Source of the DNA: Clostridiales bacterium
Lineage (GTDB): Bacteria > Bacillota > Clostridia > Peptostreptococcales > Anaerovoracaceae
Direction: 5' to 3'
NCBI GenBank assembly: GCA_012799165.1
Contig: JAAZLU010000017.1
Coordinates: forward strand, 1 to 7,162
DNA length: 7,162 bases
Notes under the pieces: model-generated
The model's database searches: none
The model's input: the letters and a program-made list of their open reading frames with translations, nothing else
Told to the model about the DNA's origin: nothing
In this document: in pieces, positions 1-6,949 of the stretch
How the letters are laid out: every line of letters starts with the position of its first letter
How positions within the stretch are numbered: position 1 is the first letter of the stretch
Position numbers and translations under genes: made by a program

Positions 1-656
1 AGCCCGATTGTCTTTGCTGCGCCAGAGCTTGTGGGCACGATATTCACAGCTCCGGCCCTCGCTCTACGGAAATCTCCCTTCCTGTGCGGCCCGTCGAGCA
101 GCATCTGATCGCCGGTGTATGCATGGATGGTCGTCATAAAACCGGTGCGAAGTTCCCTATACTCATTCAGGGCCTTCGCCATCGGTGCAAGGCAATTGGT
201 GGTGCATGAAGCCCCCGAAACTATCAGATCGGAAGCCTTGAGAATCTCATGATTAGTGCCGTAGACCACCGTCGGAACATCGTTTCCTGCGGGCGCGGAT
301 ATCAACACCCTTGCAGCGCCTGCCTCTATGTGCGCCATCGATTTTTCCCTTGAAGTGTAGAAACCCGTGCATTCAAGGACTATATCCACCTCGAATTCCT
401 TCCAGGGCAGAAGCTTCGCGTCGGGCTCGGCGAATACCGGAATCTTAATCCCGTCGACGCTGATAAAATTCTCTCCGGCGAATATCTCATGGCCATGATA
501 GGCCTTCTGAACGGAATCGTACTTCAATAAATACGCCAGCATCTGCGGATTCGTGAGGTCGTTTATGGCAACTACCTCGAAGCGCGGATCCTTGAAAATA
601 TTGCGGAAGGCGAGCCTTCCTATGCGGCCGAAGCCGTTTATTGCAATTCTGAGCAT
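1..656 (-). CDS. gap: Glyceraldehyde-3-phosphate dehydrogenase, type I (3' end cut off by window edge)
   Basis: Phosphorylating GAPDH of cytosolic glycolysis: glyceraldehyde-3-phosphate plus NAD and phosphate gives 1,3-bisphosphoglycerate. The frame is open from the ATG at 656 to the left edge, giving 218 residues of a family usually about 335 long, so the last third is missing. The N-terminus has the Rossmann motif INGFGRIGR (residues 6-14). AINDLT has Asp33, the residue normally linked to NAD preference. The active site SCTTNC has the nucleophile Cys151, and [10 protein letters not shown] supplies the general base His178. The visible catalytic part is intact. The [11 protein letters not shown] stretch (about residues 189-199) is the longer variant I recall from streptococci and some Clostridia, replacing HKDLRRARA. 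GGAGG at 661-665 lies 4-5 bases before the ATG and fixes the start. The gene follows mgtE by 47 bases with no clear promoter of its own. Identity is essentially certain. Confidence 0.97.
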   Translation of the reverse strand, partial: MLRIAINGFGRIGRLAFRNIFKDPRFEVVAINDLTNPQMLAYLLKYDSVQKAYHGHEIFAGENFISVDGIKIPVFAEPDAKLLPWKEFEVDIVLECTGFYTSREKSMAHIEAGAARVLISAPAGNDVPTVVYGTNHEILKASDLIVSGASCTTNCLAPMAKALNEYRELRTGFMTTIHAYTGDQMLLDGPHRKGDFRRARAGAVNIVPTSSGAAKTIG

Positions 657-660
657 AAAT

Positions 661-666
661 ACCTCC
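661..666 (-). promoter_or_regulatory. Ribosome binding site of gap
   Basis: The minus strand reads GGAGGT then ATTT then ATG. This strong Shine-Dalgarno match fixes the gap start at 656. It lies just downstream (minus strand) of the hairpin at 673-695. Confidence 0.8.
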
Positions 667-672
667 ATCGCC

Positions 673-695
673 CCGCATTGCACAACTGAATGCGG
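673..695 (-). other. Small inverted repeat between mgtE and gap
   Basis: The arms CCGCATT (673-679) and AATGCGG (689-695) are perfectly complementary over 7 bp, with a 9-base loop. On the minus strand the hairpin lies 8 bases after the mgtE stop and 6 bases before the gap Shine-Dalgarno. What follows is GGCGATGG, not a T-run, so it is not a standard intrinsic terminator. It could be a processing or stability hairpin, or a weak attenuator, in an mgtE-gap transcript. The structure is visible; the role is inferred. Confidence 0.5.
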
Positions 696-703
696 AAGCT
701 TTA

Positions 704-2068
704 TTAGATTAATGTAATATCAGCTATTAAGAAATATATTAGTAGCGACAGCGCGTCTACTATCGTGGTTATGAAGGGACTGGCCATCACCGCGGGGTCG
801 AAGCCGAGTTTTTTCGCAACGAGCGGGAGTATGCAACCTATAACTTTTGCGACCAGCACCGTAAATGCCATGGTTATACATACGGTCAGGGCTACAGTCG
901 GAGTAACATTCGGATTTCGCATTGCGAGCCCGTCAACGAGCATAATCTTGACGAAGCAGGCGGCAGCGAGCACAACGCCGCAGAGCACGGCGGTGCGAAT
1001 TTCCTTCCAAATAATCACCGGTAAATCTTTGAGTTCAATTTCGTCCAGGGAGAGGGCGCGGATTACGGTAACCGAAGCCTGTGCGCCGGAATTTCCTCCC
1101 GTACCCATCAGCATGGGAATGAATGCGGCGAGCACGACTTGAGCCGCCAGAGCATGCTCGGAGTTAGTGATTATAAGTCCGGTAAAAGTCGCCGAAACCA
1201 TCAATATGAGCAGCCAGGGCATCCTGTTCTTAAACAGCTCGAAGGGCGAGGAACGCAGGTAGGGCTTCTCGCTGGGCACCATACCGGCCATTATCTCGAT
1301 ATCTTCGGTCGTCTCCTCTTCGATTACGTCCATAGCGTCGTCGAAGGTCACGATTCCAACCATGCGCATCTCGCTGTCCACTACCGGCAGGGCTATGAAA
1401 TTATACTTGGCGAACATCCTTGCCACATCTTCCCGGTCGTCGTGAGTCTCGACGCTGATGACATTGGTCTCCATGAGGCTTTCGACCAGAGCTCCGTCGG
1501 GTGATGTGAGCAGCTCCCTGACAGTAACCGTCCCGAGGAGCTTTCTCTCTCGGGTCACATAGCAGGTGTAGATGGTCTCCTTGTCAACTCCCGTCCTGCG
1601 TATATGAGTGATCGCTTCTCCGCATGTCATGGATGGACGGAGGTTCACATACTCGGTCGTCATTATGGAACCCGCTGAATACTCGGGATAGCGAAGGATT
1701 TCGTTTATCTCCTTCCTCATCTGAGGATCGGCCTGCGCTAAAATTCGCTTGACGACATTTGCGGGCATTTCATCGACTAAGGCCACCGCATCGTCGACGT
1801 ACATCTCGGCGACGACTTCGTGAAGCTCCTTATCTGAAAATCCGAGTATCAAGAGCTCCTGATACTCCGAATCCATTTCGACAAAGGTCTCCGCGGCCTG
1901 TTCCTTGGGAAGCAGGCGGAACAAAAGCGGCATAGCCTCCTCGCCCACTCCTTCGAGCATGGCGGCTACGTCCGAGGGGTTCATGGTGATGAGCACATCC
2001 TTTATCGTAGAGTACTTCTTCTCGGCCAAAAGCTTTTCGAATGTCTCTTCAAATGTTATGTTCGCCAT
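704..2068 (-). CDS. mgtE: Magnesium transporter MgtE
   Basis: Mg2+-gated magnesium channel/transporter of the cytoplasmic membrane, a homodimer in characterised members. It is 454 residues, the usual length. Residues 1-130 form the helical N domain. The linker [12 protein letters not shown] (126-137) leads into two CBS domains (about 135-195 and 198-255), which in known MgtE bind Mg2+ and close the pore. EDIEIMAGM (255-263) opens the connecting plug helix. The membrane part has five predicted segments from about 284 to 454. It includes the family signature [13 protein letters not shown] (318-330) and a last helix with Asp438 in [10 protein letters not shown], matching the pore Asp of Thermus MgtE. 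The start at 2068 is preceded by GGGAGGA. It has its own promoter at 2108-2136, and no M-box riboswitch precedes it, so Mg feedback probably acts on the protein. Magnesium transport is well supported; cobalt transport is a minor alternative. Confidence 0.96.
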   Translation of the reverse strand: MANITFEETFEKLLAEKKYSTIKDVLITMNPSDVAAMLEGVGEEAMPLLFRLLPKEQAAETFVEMDSEYQELLILGFSDKELHEVVAEMYVDDAVALVDEMPANVVKRILAQADPQMRKEINEILRYPEYSAGSIMTTEYVNLRPSMTCGEAITHIRRTGVDKETIYTCYVTRERKLLGTVTVRELLTSPDGALVESLMETNVISVETHDDREDVARMFAKYNFIALPVVDSEMRMVGIVTFDDAMDVIEEETTEDIEIMAGMVPSEKPYLRSSPFELFKNRMPWLLILMVSATFTGLIITNSEHALAAQVVLAAFIPMLMGTGGNSGAQASVTVIRALSLDEIELKDLPVIIWKEIRTAVLCGVVLAAACFVKIMLVDGLAMRNPNVTPTVALTVCITMAFTVLVAKVIGCILPLVAKKLGFDPAVMASPFITTIVDALSLLIYFLIADITLI

Positions 2069-2070
2069 AT

Positions 2071-2077
2071 TCCTCCC
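2071..2077 (-). promoter_or_regulatory. Ribosome binding site of mgtE
   Basis: GGGAGGA sits directly before AT-ATG on the minus strand. The spacing is short (about 3 bases from the last G), but the match to the anti-Shine-Dalgarno is strong and no better start lies nearby. Confidence 0.65.
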
Positions 2078-2107
2078 TTAGTCCTTACGAATTAATAAAT
2101 CTTTTCT

Positions 2108-2136
2108 ATTCTATCGCAGCATGACAAAGCGGGCAA
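2108..2136 (-). promoter_or_regulatory. Predicted sigma-A promoter of mgtE
   Basis: The -35 TTGCCC (2131-2136) matches TTGACA at 4 of 6 positions. The -10 TAGAAT (2108-2113) matches TATAAT at 5 of 6. The spacer is exactly 17 bases. Transcription would start near 2101, giving a leader of about 33 nt that is too short for an M-box. A small hairpin, GGGTAA/TTGCCC with a 6-base loop (2131-2148), overlaps the -35 and has no T-run after it. This is inferred from sequence only. Confidence 0.5.
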
Positions 2137-2180
2137 GCAGGTTTACCCGGGAATTTACAAACATTTTATTTTATCGGATA

Positions 2181-2693
2181 TTACACTTGCCTCTTGCGCA
2201 GAATATTCAAGAGTTTAGGGAGGACGGTACCGAAGGCGATGCCCTTGGCTATGCAGATTGCGAGGCGAAAGGCCAAAGAACCCAATATTAGAGCCGGCGT
2301 ATAGTAGCCGTAGATATTACTGTCGATATATATCACACCCGTGTTCAGCAAGGTAATTGTCAGTTCACAGAGAACTGTAATAATCATAATCTGCTTTGCA
2401 GAGAGATTAAATTCGAGCTTCTTGGCGAAAATTCCCGCAATTAACGCACATACAGCGTAGGGAAGCATCCACAGCAGGGTAGTCGCCGAAATCCCGTACT
2501 TTAAAAGCTGGTAGATGAAGGTGCCCACGAGCCCGACCGCTACGGCATCCGCAGGGCCGAAGAGCAGCGCCGCAATATAAATAGGAAAGGTCTCGAAGGT
2601 AATCTTAAACTCGTTCGTCTCGATAGCGAGGTATCCGAGCACAGCGCACATGGCTGCAAGCATGGCATTCGCCGCGATATTTTTAGTCTTCAT
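2181..2693 (-). CDS. folT: ECF transporter S component, probably folate-specific (FolT-like)
   Basis: Substrate-binding integral membrane subunit of an energy-coupling-factor vitamin importer. It needs the shared ATPase (EcfA, EcfA') and EcfT subunits, none of which is in the window. It is 170 residues with about six hydrophobic segments, typical of S components. Helix 1 has small-residue spacing of the AxxxA type (Ala10, Ala14, Ala17) used for docking on EcfT. The motif IYIAALLFGPADAVAVGLVG (38-57) is the FGP...G...G pattern common in FolT/PanT-type S components. Protein sequence alone would not settle the substrate; the THF riboswitch immediately upstream makes folate the best call. The start MKTKN at 2693 is chosen because AAAGGAG lies 9 bases upstream. 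A longer in-frame start at 2795 would put coding sequence through the aptamer and is rejected. Family is confident; folate is a strong inference from context. Confidence 0.88.
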   Translation of the reverse strand: MKTKNIAANAMLAAMCAVLGYLAIETNEFKITFETFPIYIAALLFGPADAVAVGLVGTFIYQLLKYGISATTLLWMLPYAVCALIAGIFAKKLEFNLSAKQIMIITVLCELTITLLNTGVIYIDSNIYGYYTPALILGSLAFRLAICIAKGIAFGTVLPKLLNILRKRQV

Positions 2694-2701
2694 AATCAAA
2701 A

Positions 2702-2727
2702 ACTCCTTTTGCCTGCCGGAAAGGAGT
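2702..2727 (-). promoter_or_regulatory. Riboswitch expression platform: hairpin that sequesters the folT ribosome binding site
   Basis: On the minus strand ACTCCTTT (2720-2727) and AAAGGAGT (2702-2709) form a perfect 8-bp stem with a 10-base loop. The 3' arm is the folT Shine-Dalgarno. A run of five T (2698-2702) follows, so the same hairpin could block translation or act as a weak intrinsic terminator. A competing pairing is visible: AGGAG at 2731-2735 can pair with CTCCT at 2722-2726, which would free the ribosome binding site. Pairings are seen directly; the switching mechanism is inferred. Confidence 0.75.
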
Positions 2728-2738
2728 CTTCTCCTAAA

Positions 2739-2830
2739 GCCAGCGGACGCGGGGCAGCATCGCGGGAAACCCTTCGTCTCCGGGCTACATCCCATCCCGG
2801 AGCACTTTACGCGCTGACCCTACTCTAAGC
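2739..2830 (-). ncRNA. Tetrahydrofolate (THF) class I riboswitch aptamer
   Basis: The minus strand carries the conserved THF-I core: GCGCGTAAAGTG, then the P3 stem, the L3 loop with GGGATGT, then ACGAAGG. P1 is GCTTAG with CTGGC (2825-2830 with 2739-2743, one bulged base and a G-U). P2 is GGG and CAGC (2818-2820, 2813-2816) with CCC and GCTG (2752-2754, 2755-2758), U2817 bulged. P3 is CTCCGGG (2796-2802) with CCCGGAG (2778-2784), a perfect 7 bp. The diagnostic long-range pseudoknot is present: GGATG in L3 (2788-2792) pairs with CGTCC in J2/1 (2745-2749) with one G-U. The class is known to control folate uptake and synthesis genes in Clostridia and Lactobacillales. Here it precedes a FolT-like gene. 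Confidence 0.93.
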
Positions 2831-2846
2831 AAATTATTCTCTTGTC

Positions 2847-2878
2847 ATTATATTAAACTACGGCCACGGCTTTGACAA
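2847..2878 (-). promoter_or_regulatory. Predicted promoter of the riboswitch-folT unit
   Basis: The minus strand has TTGTCA (2873-2878) as a -35 and the AT-rich run TAATATAAT (2847-2855) as -10 region. TAATAT (2850-2855) gives the ideal 17-base spacer but a 4/6 match. TATAAT (2847-2852) is a perfect -10 with a long 20-base spacer. Either start would lie just ahead of the aptamer, so the position fits the riboswitch transcript. A 7-bp inverted repeat, CTTGTCA/TGACAAG, brackets it. Confidence 0.5.
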
Positions 2879-2906
2879 GTCGTTCAAAAATAAAACCCGA
2901 AACCCG

Positions 2907-5672
2907 CTATATCACTATACGAAGAGTGCTGGAACCGTCCCTTCCCTTCTCGACTATTATCTGCCTGTCTATTGCCCTGCGTATCTCCCCGACATGGGAT
3001 ATTATTCCCACAAGCCTGTCTCCACTCGCAAGATTGACCAAAGTTCGCATCGCTCTTGCAAGGGCATCCTCGCTCAGGGTGCCGAAGCCCTCATCGACGA
3101 ACATACTGTCGAGCTTTATACCCCCGCTCGAAGCCTGTATCTCCTCGGACAGCCCGAGGGCAAGGGAAAGCGAAGCCTCGAAGGATTCTCCTCCGGAGAG
3201 CGTTCTGACGCTGCGTGTTCCGCCGCCCGCGTGGTCCACAATATCGAGTTCAAGGCCGCTCTGGGCCTGCAAATTCGCCGCCTGAGCCCTCCTCACAAAC
3301 TCGAACTTTCCCGAAGACATCCTGAAGAAATGGACATTCGCCCGCCTTATTATTCTGTCGAAGAAGCTGGTCTGAATGTATGTCTCCAGCATAACCTTCT
3401 CCTTGCCGGAAAGCGTTCCGTTCACCGTCGAAGATAGTGTCGCCATCCATGAATACTTACGGTCGAGTTCGCTCAGCTCGTCGGAGATTCGCTCGATATT
3501 TTCGCGCGTCTGTTCATCTGCGCGGAGCATGGAGACAATTTCCGTCAACTTTCTTCTTTCAAGCTCGCGCTGCTCTTTGAGAGCATCCAATCTCTCTTTC
3601 AAAGCAGCCTCGTCCCTCTCAGCTGCCTCTTCAAGCAGCTTCTTAATCTGTTCTTTTTTCGCCTCGAGCGCGGATACCCGCTTCTGAGCCTCGCCGAGCG
3701 CCAGCCCGGCCTCCTTGGCCGCGCGCACTATCTCCTCTGCTTCTCCTTTCAGGCTGCGCACTTCCGCCTCCGCCAATGATTTGGTCTCAAAGCTCAATTT
3801 TTTTGAAAGCCCTGCCTTGCTCTCCTCCAGGCCCATGTGTGTCGCCTTATGCGCTTTAAATTCTCCAACTAAATCTTCGACGAATTTGGAAATTTTCTCC
3901 GATTCTTCTTCAAGCTTCGGAATCAAAATATCGAGTTCCGCGTTTCTCTCTATCTTTTTGCGCGCCGTTATCAGCTCTTCTCTGAGGGCGGAAAGCTTCT
4001 CTCCTATCTCCGCGATTATTTCCTTCGCTCTTTCCTGCGCCTGTTCCTCTTCGGAAATCTCCATCAGCTCCTCGCTTCTTCGAAGCGCAGAATTTAAAGC
4101 GCTTTCGAGCTCCGCGCGCAGGCTCGCGCACGCGATAGACTTATCCGAAGCGGCCTTCCTTCCCTTTTCAGCCCGCTCCTCAGCCCTTTCAACATCGGCC
4201 TGACTCGGGGCATTTTCTGAAAGCGCAGCCTTTTGCGGATGCTCCATAGAGCCACATACGGGACAGGCTTCACCGTCGCGAAGTTGCGAAGCTATAATTC
4301 CCGCCTGCTCCCTGTTGAAGGACGCCCGGGCATCCGCAGCAGCTGTTATGAACTTCTTCGCAGACTCCTCCGCTTCCTCGTAAGCCTCTATCGCCTTATC
4401 TCGTTTGCCCTGTAGATTTTTTATCACATCGAAGTCTTCGAACAGAATCTCCAAAGACTTCTTTCTCTCTGCGAGCTTTACCCCCTCAGCTTCGATTCTT
4501 TCCCTCTCTGCCTCTGCTCCTTGCGAACCCTTGCGCTCATCCTTTAAGGTTTCGAGCTCCTTCTTGAGCTCCGCAAGATTCTCTCTCTCCCCTTCCAACT
4601 TGGATTTCGTCGCCTCAATCTTAATTTCCTCTTCGGAAATCTTAGCAAGCAATTTGTCCAGTTCCTCGTATGACGAATACTGCGCCTCTATCTTGCCCGC
4701 CTTTGCCTTCAGCTTCTCTGCATATTCCGAACGCCCATCGAGCTCCTCGGCCTTTTCTTTGAGTGCCTCCCCATCCTTTTGCGCAGCCTCGAGCTCACTG
4801 GAAAGCTTATCAAAATCCTCCTTATGCTTTCGACTCTCAAGCGCCTTGTCATACTCTATTTCCAGCTTGCCTACCTCTTCGTCCGTTTCGACGAGCCTAT
4901 CCTCTCCGGTTTCCTTCTCTTTCTTCCCCTCTTCGATAAATTTATCCAATAGATCCAAAACTTCTCCTGCAGGCATCTTCCCTTCGGAAGCGGTCTCGGC
5001 CTCGGCCGTCAAATCTCCCCTTCCCTCTACGGATATTCCCGAAAGCCAGCTTTTAAGAGCCGAATATGCTTCTCTTCTCTCGCTCCCCAGGCCGGAGAGC
5101 TCATCCTTGACCGCTTCCTGAAAGTCCCGGTATATATCGGTCTTAAAAATCTTGCGGAATATCTCTATGCGCTCCGCAGTGCTCGCGAGCAGCAACTTCA
5201 TAAAGTCACCCTGGGCGATCATCGCTATCTGCCTGAACTGATCGTGGTTCATCCCGAGCAGCTCCTCTACGGCGACGCTCACATCCCTATACCTCGTTAT
5301 GAGCCTCCCGTCCGGGAACTTCATCTCGGCCTCAGGCGAATCCACAATCGTGCCCTCACCTCTCTTCTTAAACCTCTCCTGCTCGGGCCTGCGCTTAATT
5401 CTATATACTTCCGCCCGATATTCGAAATCCAGCTCGACCTCGGTGAGCATATCCGCCGAGGCGAAGGAGGAGCGAAGCATGTGCGCCTGCCTGCTGCTTC
5501 CGCTCGGCTCGCCGTAGAGAGCGTAGCATATCGCATCGAAGATGGTGGTCTTGCCGGCACCGGTATCGCCGGCTATAAGGTAGATCCCGGTCTTTCCGAA
5601 TTTCGTAAAATCGATCTCTGTCCTCTCCGCATAGGGGCCGAAGGCACTCATAACAAGTCTCAAAGGTCTCAT
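2907..5672 (-). CDS. sbcC: Exonuclease SbcCD subunit C (SMC-like ATPase, Rad50 homologue)
   Basis: ATPase and scaffold of the SbcCD (Mre11-Rad50-type) complex, which trims DNA ends and cleaves hairpins and palindromes on the nucleoid. It is 921 residues, somewhat shorter than E. coli SbcC (about 1048), mainly in the coiled coil. The N-terminal half-ATPase has Walker A GDTGAGKT (35-42) and Q-loop Gln154 in MIAQGDF. Two long Glu/Lys/Ala-rich coiled coils (about 230-460 and 485-750) flank the zinc hook CPVC (Cys470, Cys473), which sits almost exactly mid-protein. The C-terminal half has the ABC signature LSGGE (825-829), Walker B MFVDEG with Asp860-Glu861, D-loop GTLS, and switch His893 in ISHVGE. 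All catalytic elements are intact. The ATG overlaps the sbcD stop (ATGA), and GGAGG lies 7 bases upstream, indicating translational coupling. No convincing terminator follows it. Confidence 0.97.
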   Translation of the reverse strand: MRPLRLVMSAFGPYAERTEIDFTKFGKTGIYLIAGDTGAGKTTIFDAICYALYGEPSGSSRQAHMLRSSFASADMLTEVELDFEYRAEVYRIKRRPEQERFKKRGEGTIVDSPEAEMKFPDGRLITRYRDVSVAVEELLGMNHDQFRQIAMIAQGDFMKLLLASTAERIEIFRKIFKTDIYRDFQEAVKDELSGLGSERREAYSALKSWLSGISVEGRGDLTAEAETASEGKMPAGEVLDLLDKFIEEGKKEKETGEDRLVETDEEVGKLEIEYDKALESRKHKEDFDKLSSELEAAQKDGEALKEKAEELDGRSEYAEKLKAKAGKIEAQYSSYEELDKLLAKISEEEIKIEATKSKLEGERENLAELKKELETLKDERKGSQGAEAERERIEAEGVKLAERKKSLEILFEDFDVIKNLQGKRDKAIEAYEEAEESAKKFITAAADARASFNREQAGIIASQLRDGEACPVCGSMEHPQKAALSENAPSQADVERAEERAEKGRKAASDKSIACASLRAELESALNSALRRSEELMEISEEEQAQERAKEIIAEIGEKLSALREELITARKKIERNAELDILIPKLEEESEKISKFVEDLVGEFKAHKATHMGLEESKAGLSKKLSFETKSLAEAEVRSLKGEAEEIVRAAKEAGLALGEAQKRVSALEAKKEQIKKLLEEAAERDEAALKERLDALKEQRELERRKLTEIVSMLRADEQTRENIERISDELSELDRKYSWMATLSSTVNGTLSGKEKVMLETYIQTSFFDRIIRRANVHFFRMSSGKFEFVRRAQAANLQAQSGLELDIVDHAGGGTRSVRTLSGGESFEASLSLALGLSEEIQASSGGIKLDSMFVDEGFGTLSEDALARAMRTLVNLASGDRLVGIISHVGEIRRAIDRQIIVEKGRDGSSTLRIVI

Positions 5673-6805
5673 CTGCCGCCCTCCTTAATATTCTCAAAGA
5701 GTCGCCGCGAATACTCGCGCTGCTCGGTACTCATTTCAATTCCGTTCTGAATCTCGAAGAACTCTTCGAGAAGCTCCAGAGCATCCTTACCCTCTTCCGC
5801 CTCGAACTCCAAGGGGCTTCCCAGCGCCCTCGTCCTGCTGTTGTCGTAGTCGAGCCTCATCAGGTTCGGATATATCAGGCGAAGCTTGAGCACCGCGTCC
5901 GGCTCCTCGTCCTCGTCCGTAAGAACGATGCGCAGGTAGTCGTCCGTATCGGTATTTTCGTAATTTTCTTTAAACGTTACATCCAGATAACTACCCCTTA
6001 TCTCCCTCATATCGCGCAGGGGAAGCAAGGGGGCCGTGCTTATCTCTATATCCCCTTTTTCTCTCATCTCCACCAGGGTGACGGACTTCTCGTGATCCTT
6101 CTCGGAAAATGAGTATTTGAGCGGGCTTCCGCAGTAGCGCAGGGTCTCTCGCCCCACATGCTGAGGCCTGTGAAGATGTCCCAAGGCGACATAATCGAAG
6201 GCCTCGAAGACCGAAGCATCCACATTATCGGCTCCGCCGACAGCCATTTCCTCGGACTCCGAAGTAAGCCCGCCCGTAACGAACTGATGGGTCACGAGTA
6301 TATTGCGCTCGCTCTCGTCCGGCATCATGGCAGCGGTCGCCGCCCGCACGGCATCGTTGTAATCACTTATCTCTGCGTCCGGGAAAAGCTGTCTCGCCTC
6401 CGCAGGCTTAAGAAAAGGAAGCATGTAGATGTTGACGGGTCCATATTCGTCCTGTAGCACATGAAGCGGCGCCCTGCCGTCGTAGGCGGGCGTCAAGTGA
6501 ATGCCGCTCGCCTCTATGAGCCGCGAGCCGAAGGACAGCCTGTCGGAAGAATCGTGATTGCCTCCGATTATAAAGACCTGCAAATCTCTCCGGGCGAGTT
6601 CTACTAGGAAATCATCGAAGATTCCGAGGGCCTGTGCGGAGGGCACGGGCTTGTCGTAGATGTCTCCCGCTATAATCACCGCGGAGGGCTCAAACTCGTC
6701 GATGCTATGCAAAATCTGTCCGAGTATATGTCTTTGGTCCTCGAGCATGGAAAAATCGTATATGCGCTTGCCGAGATGCAAATCAGAAAGATGTATAAAT
6801 TTCAT
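5669..6805 (-). CDS. sbcD: Exonuclease SbcCD subunit D (Mre11-family nuclease)
   Basis: Metal-dependent (Mn2+) nuclease subunit of SbcCD, with 3'-5' exonuclease and endonuclease activity controlled by the SbcC ATPase. It is 378 residues, a normal length. The metallophosphoesterase motifs are complete: SDLHLGK (Asp8, His10), GDIYD (Asp48), GGNHD (Asn83, His84), VTHQF (His173) and GHLHRP (His210, His212). These positions fall very close to those of E. coli SbcD. The C-terminal third (about 240-378) carries the capping and SbcC-binding regions and is more variable. The start at 6805 has GGAG (6811-6814) 5 bases upstream. The gene opens the sbcD-sbcC operon, and its TGA overlaps the sbcC ATG. It is divergent from the right-edge gene, with 282 bases between them. 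Confidence 0.97.
   Translation of the reverse strand: MKFIHLSDLHLGKRIYDFSMLEDQRHILGQILHSIDEFEPSAVIIAGDIYDKPVPSAQALGIFDDFLVELARRDLQVFIIGGNHDSSDRLSFGSRLIEASGIHLTPAYDGRAPLHVLQDEYGPVNIYMLPFLKPAEARQLFPDAEISDYNDAVRAATAAMMPDESERNILVTHQFVTGGLTSESEEMAVGGADNVDASVFEAFDYVALGHLHRPQHVGRETLRYCGSPLKYSFSEKDHEKSVTLVEMREKGDIEISTAPLLPLRDMREIRGSYLDVTFKENYENTDTDDYLRIVLTDEDEEPDAVLKLRLIYPNLMRLDYDNSRTRALGSPLEFEAEEGKDALELLEEFFEIQNGIEMSTEQREYSRRLFENIKEGGR
5680..5684 (-). promoter_or_regulatory. Ribosome binding site of sbcC inside the end of sbcD
   Basis: GGAGG on the minus strand lies 7 bases before the sbcC ATG at 5672, within the last codons of sbcD. With the ATGA stop/start overlap (5669-5672), this fixes the sbcC start and supports coupled translation. 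Confidence 0.85.
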
Positions 6806-6835
6806 AGATACTCCGGTTCTAAACTGCAGAATTTT

Positions 6836-6875
6836 ACTATATTTAATTTTACACTATCCGGAATGGAACTTCCAT
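6836..6875 (-). promoter_or_regulatory. Possible sbcDC control region with a 13-bp palindrome
   Basis: ATGGAA-C-TTCCAT (6863-6875) is a perfect palindrome about a single central base. Just downstream (minus strand) TATAGT (6836-6841) is a plausible -10, but the -35 at the right spacing (ATTCCG, 6859-6864) is poor and overlaps the palindrome by two bases. The layout would suit an operator over a weak or activated promoter. The palindrome does not match the Bacillus-type LexA box (CGAAC-N4-GTTCG). It is only suggestive. Confidence 0.3.
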
Positions 6876-6940
6876 AAACGAGAGACATGTAAAATTACAG
6901 CGAGGGCGAAATAAAAGGTGGTGAATACCCATTCAGTTTG

Positions 6941-6949
6941 TGTTATAAT
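6941..6949 (+). promoter_or_regulatory. Extended -10 promoter of the right-edge gene
   Basis: TGTTATAAT is a perfect TGnTATAAT extended -10 element. The -35 position (about 6921-6926, GTGAAT) is weak, which extended -10 promoters tolerate. Nine A residues (6950-6958) follow, so transcription would start inside or at the end of the A-run, near 6956. The leader would be about 130 nt and would hold the hairpin at 6971-7042. Confidence 0.6.

Noticed and set aside
487..678. Minus-strand frame beginning [11 protein letters not shown]
   Set aside because: It overlaps gap in another frame. The gap frame carries the full GAPDH motifs, so this is a shadow.
704..770. gap promoter inside the 3' end of mgtE
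   Set aside because: AT-rich hexamers such as TAATCT and TATTAC occur, but no -35 partner at 16-18 bases scores well enough to report.
765..1504. Plus-strand frames antisense to mgtE
   Set aside because: There are no ribosome binding sites or known motifs, and they are fully covered by the intact MgtE coding frame.
2694..2795. Longer N-terminus for the S component starting at 2795 (begins MGCSPETKG)
   Set aside because: This extension would be coding sequence through the THF aptamer and the expression platform. The ATG at 2693 has its own well-placed AAAGGAG and begins a normal S-component helix 1.
2880..2906. Possible sbcC terminator: T-rich stretch after the stop (TTTTATTTTT on the minus strand)
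   Set aside because: No complementary stem precedes the T-rich run; GGGTTTCGGG cannot fold on itself.
4405..5121. Long plus-strand open frame rich in Ser and Leu, antisense to sbcC
   Set aside because: It mirrors the Glu/Lys/Ala-rich coiled coil of SbcC: GAG/GAA codons read as CTC/TTC on the other strand. It has no ribosome binding site and no recognisable motifs. Other plus-strand frames across 2872-5750 have the same origin.
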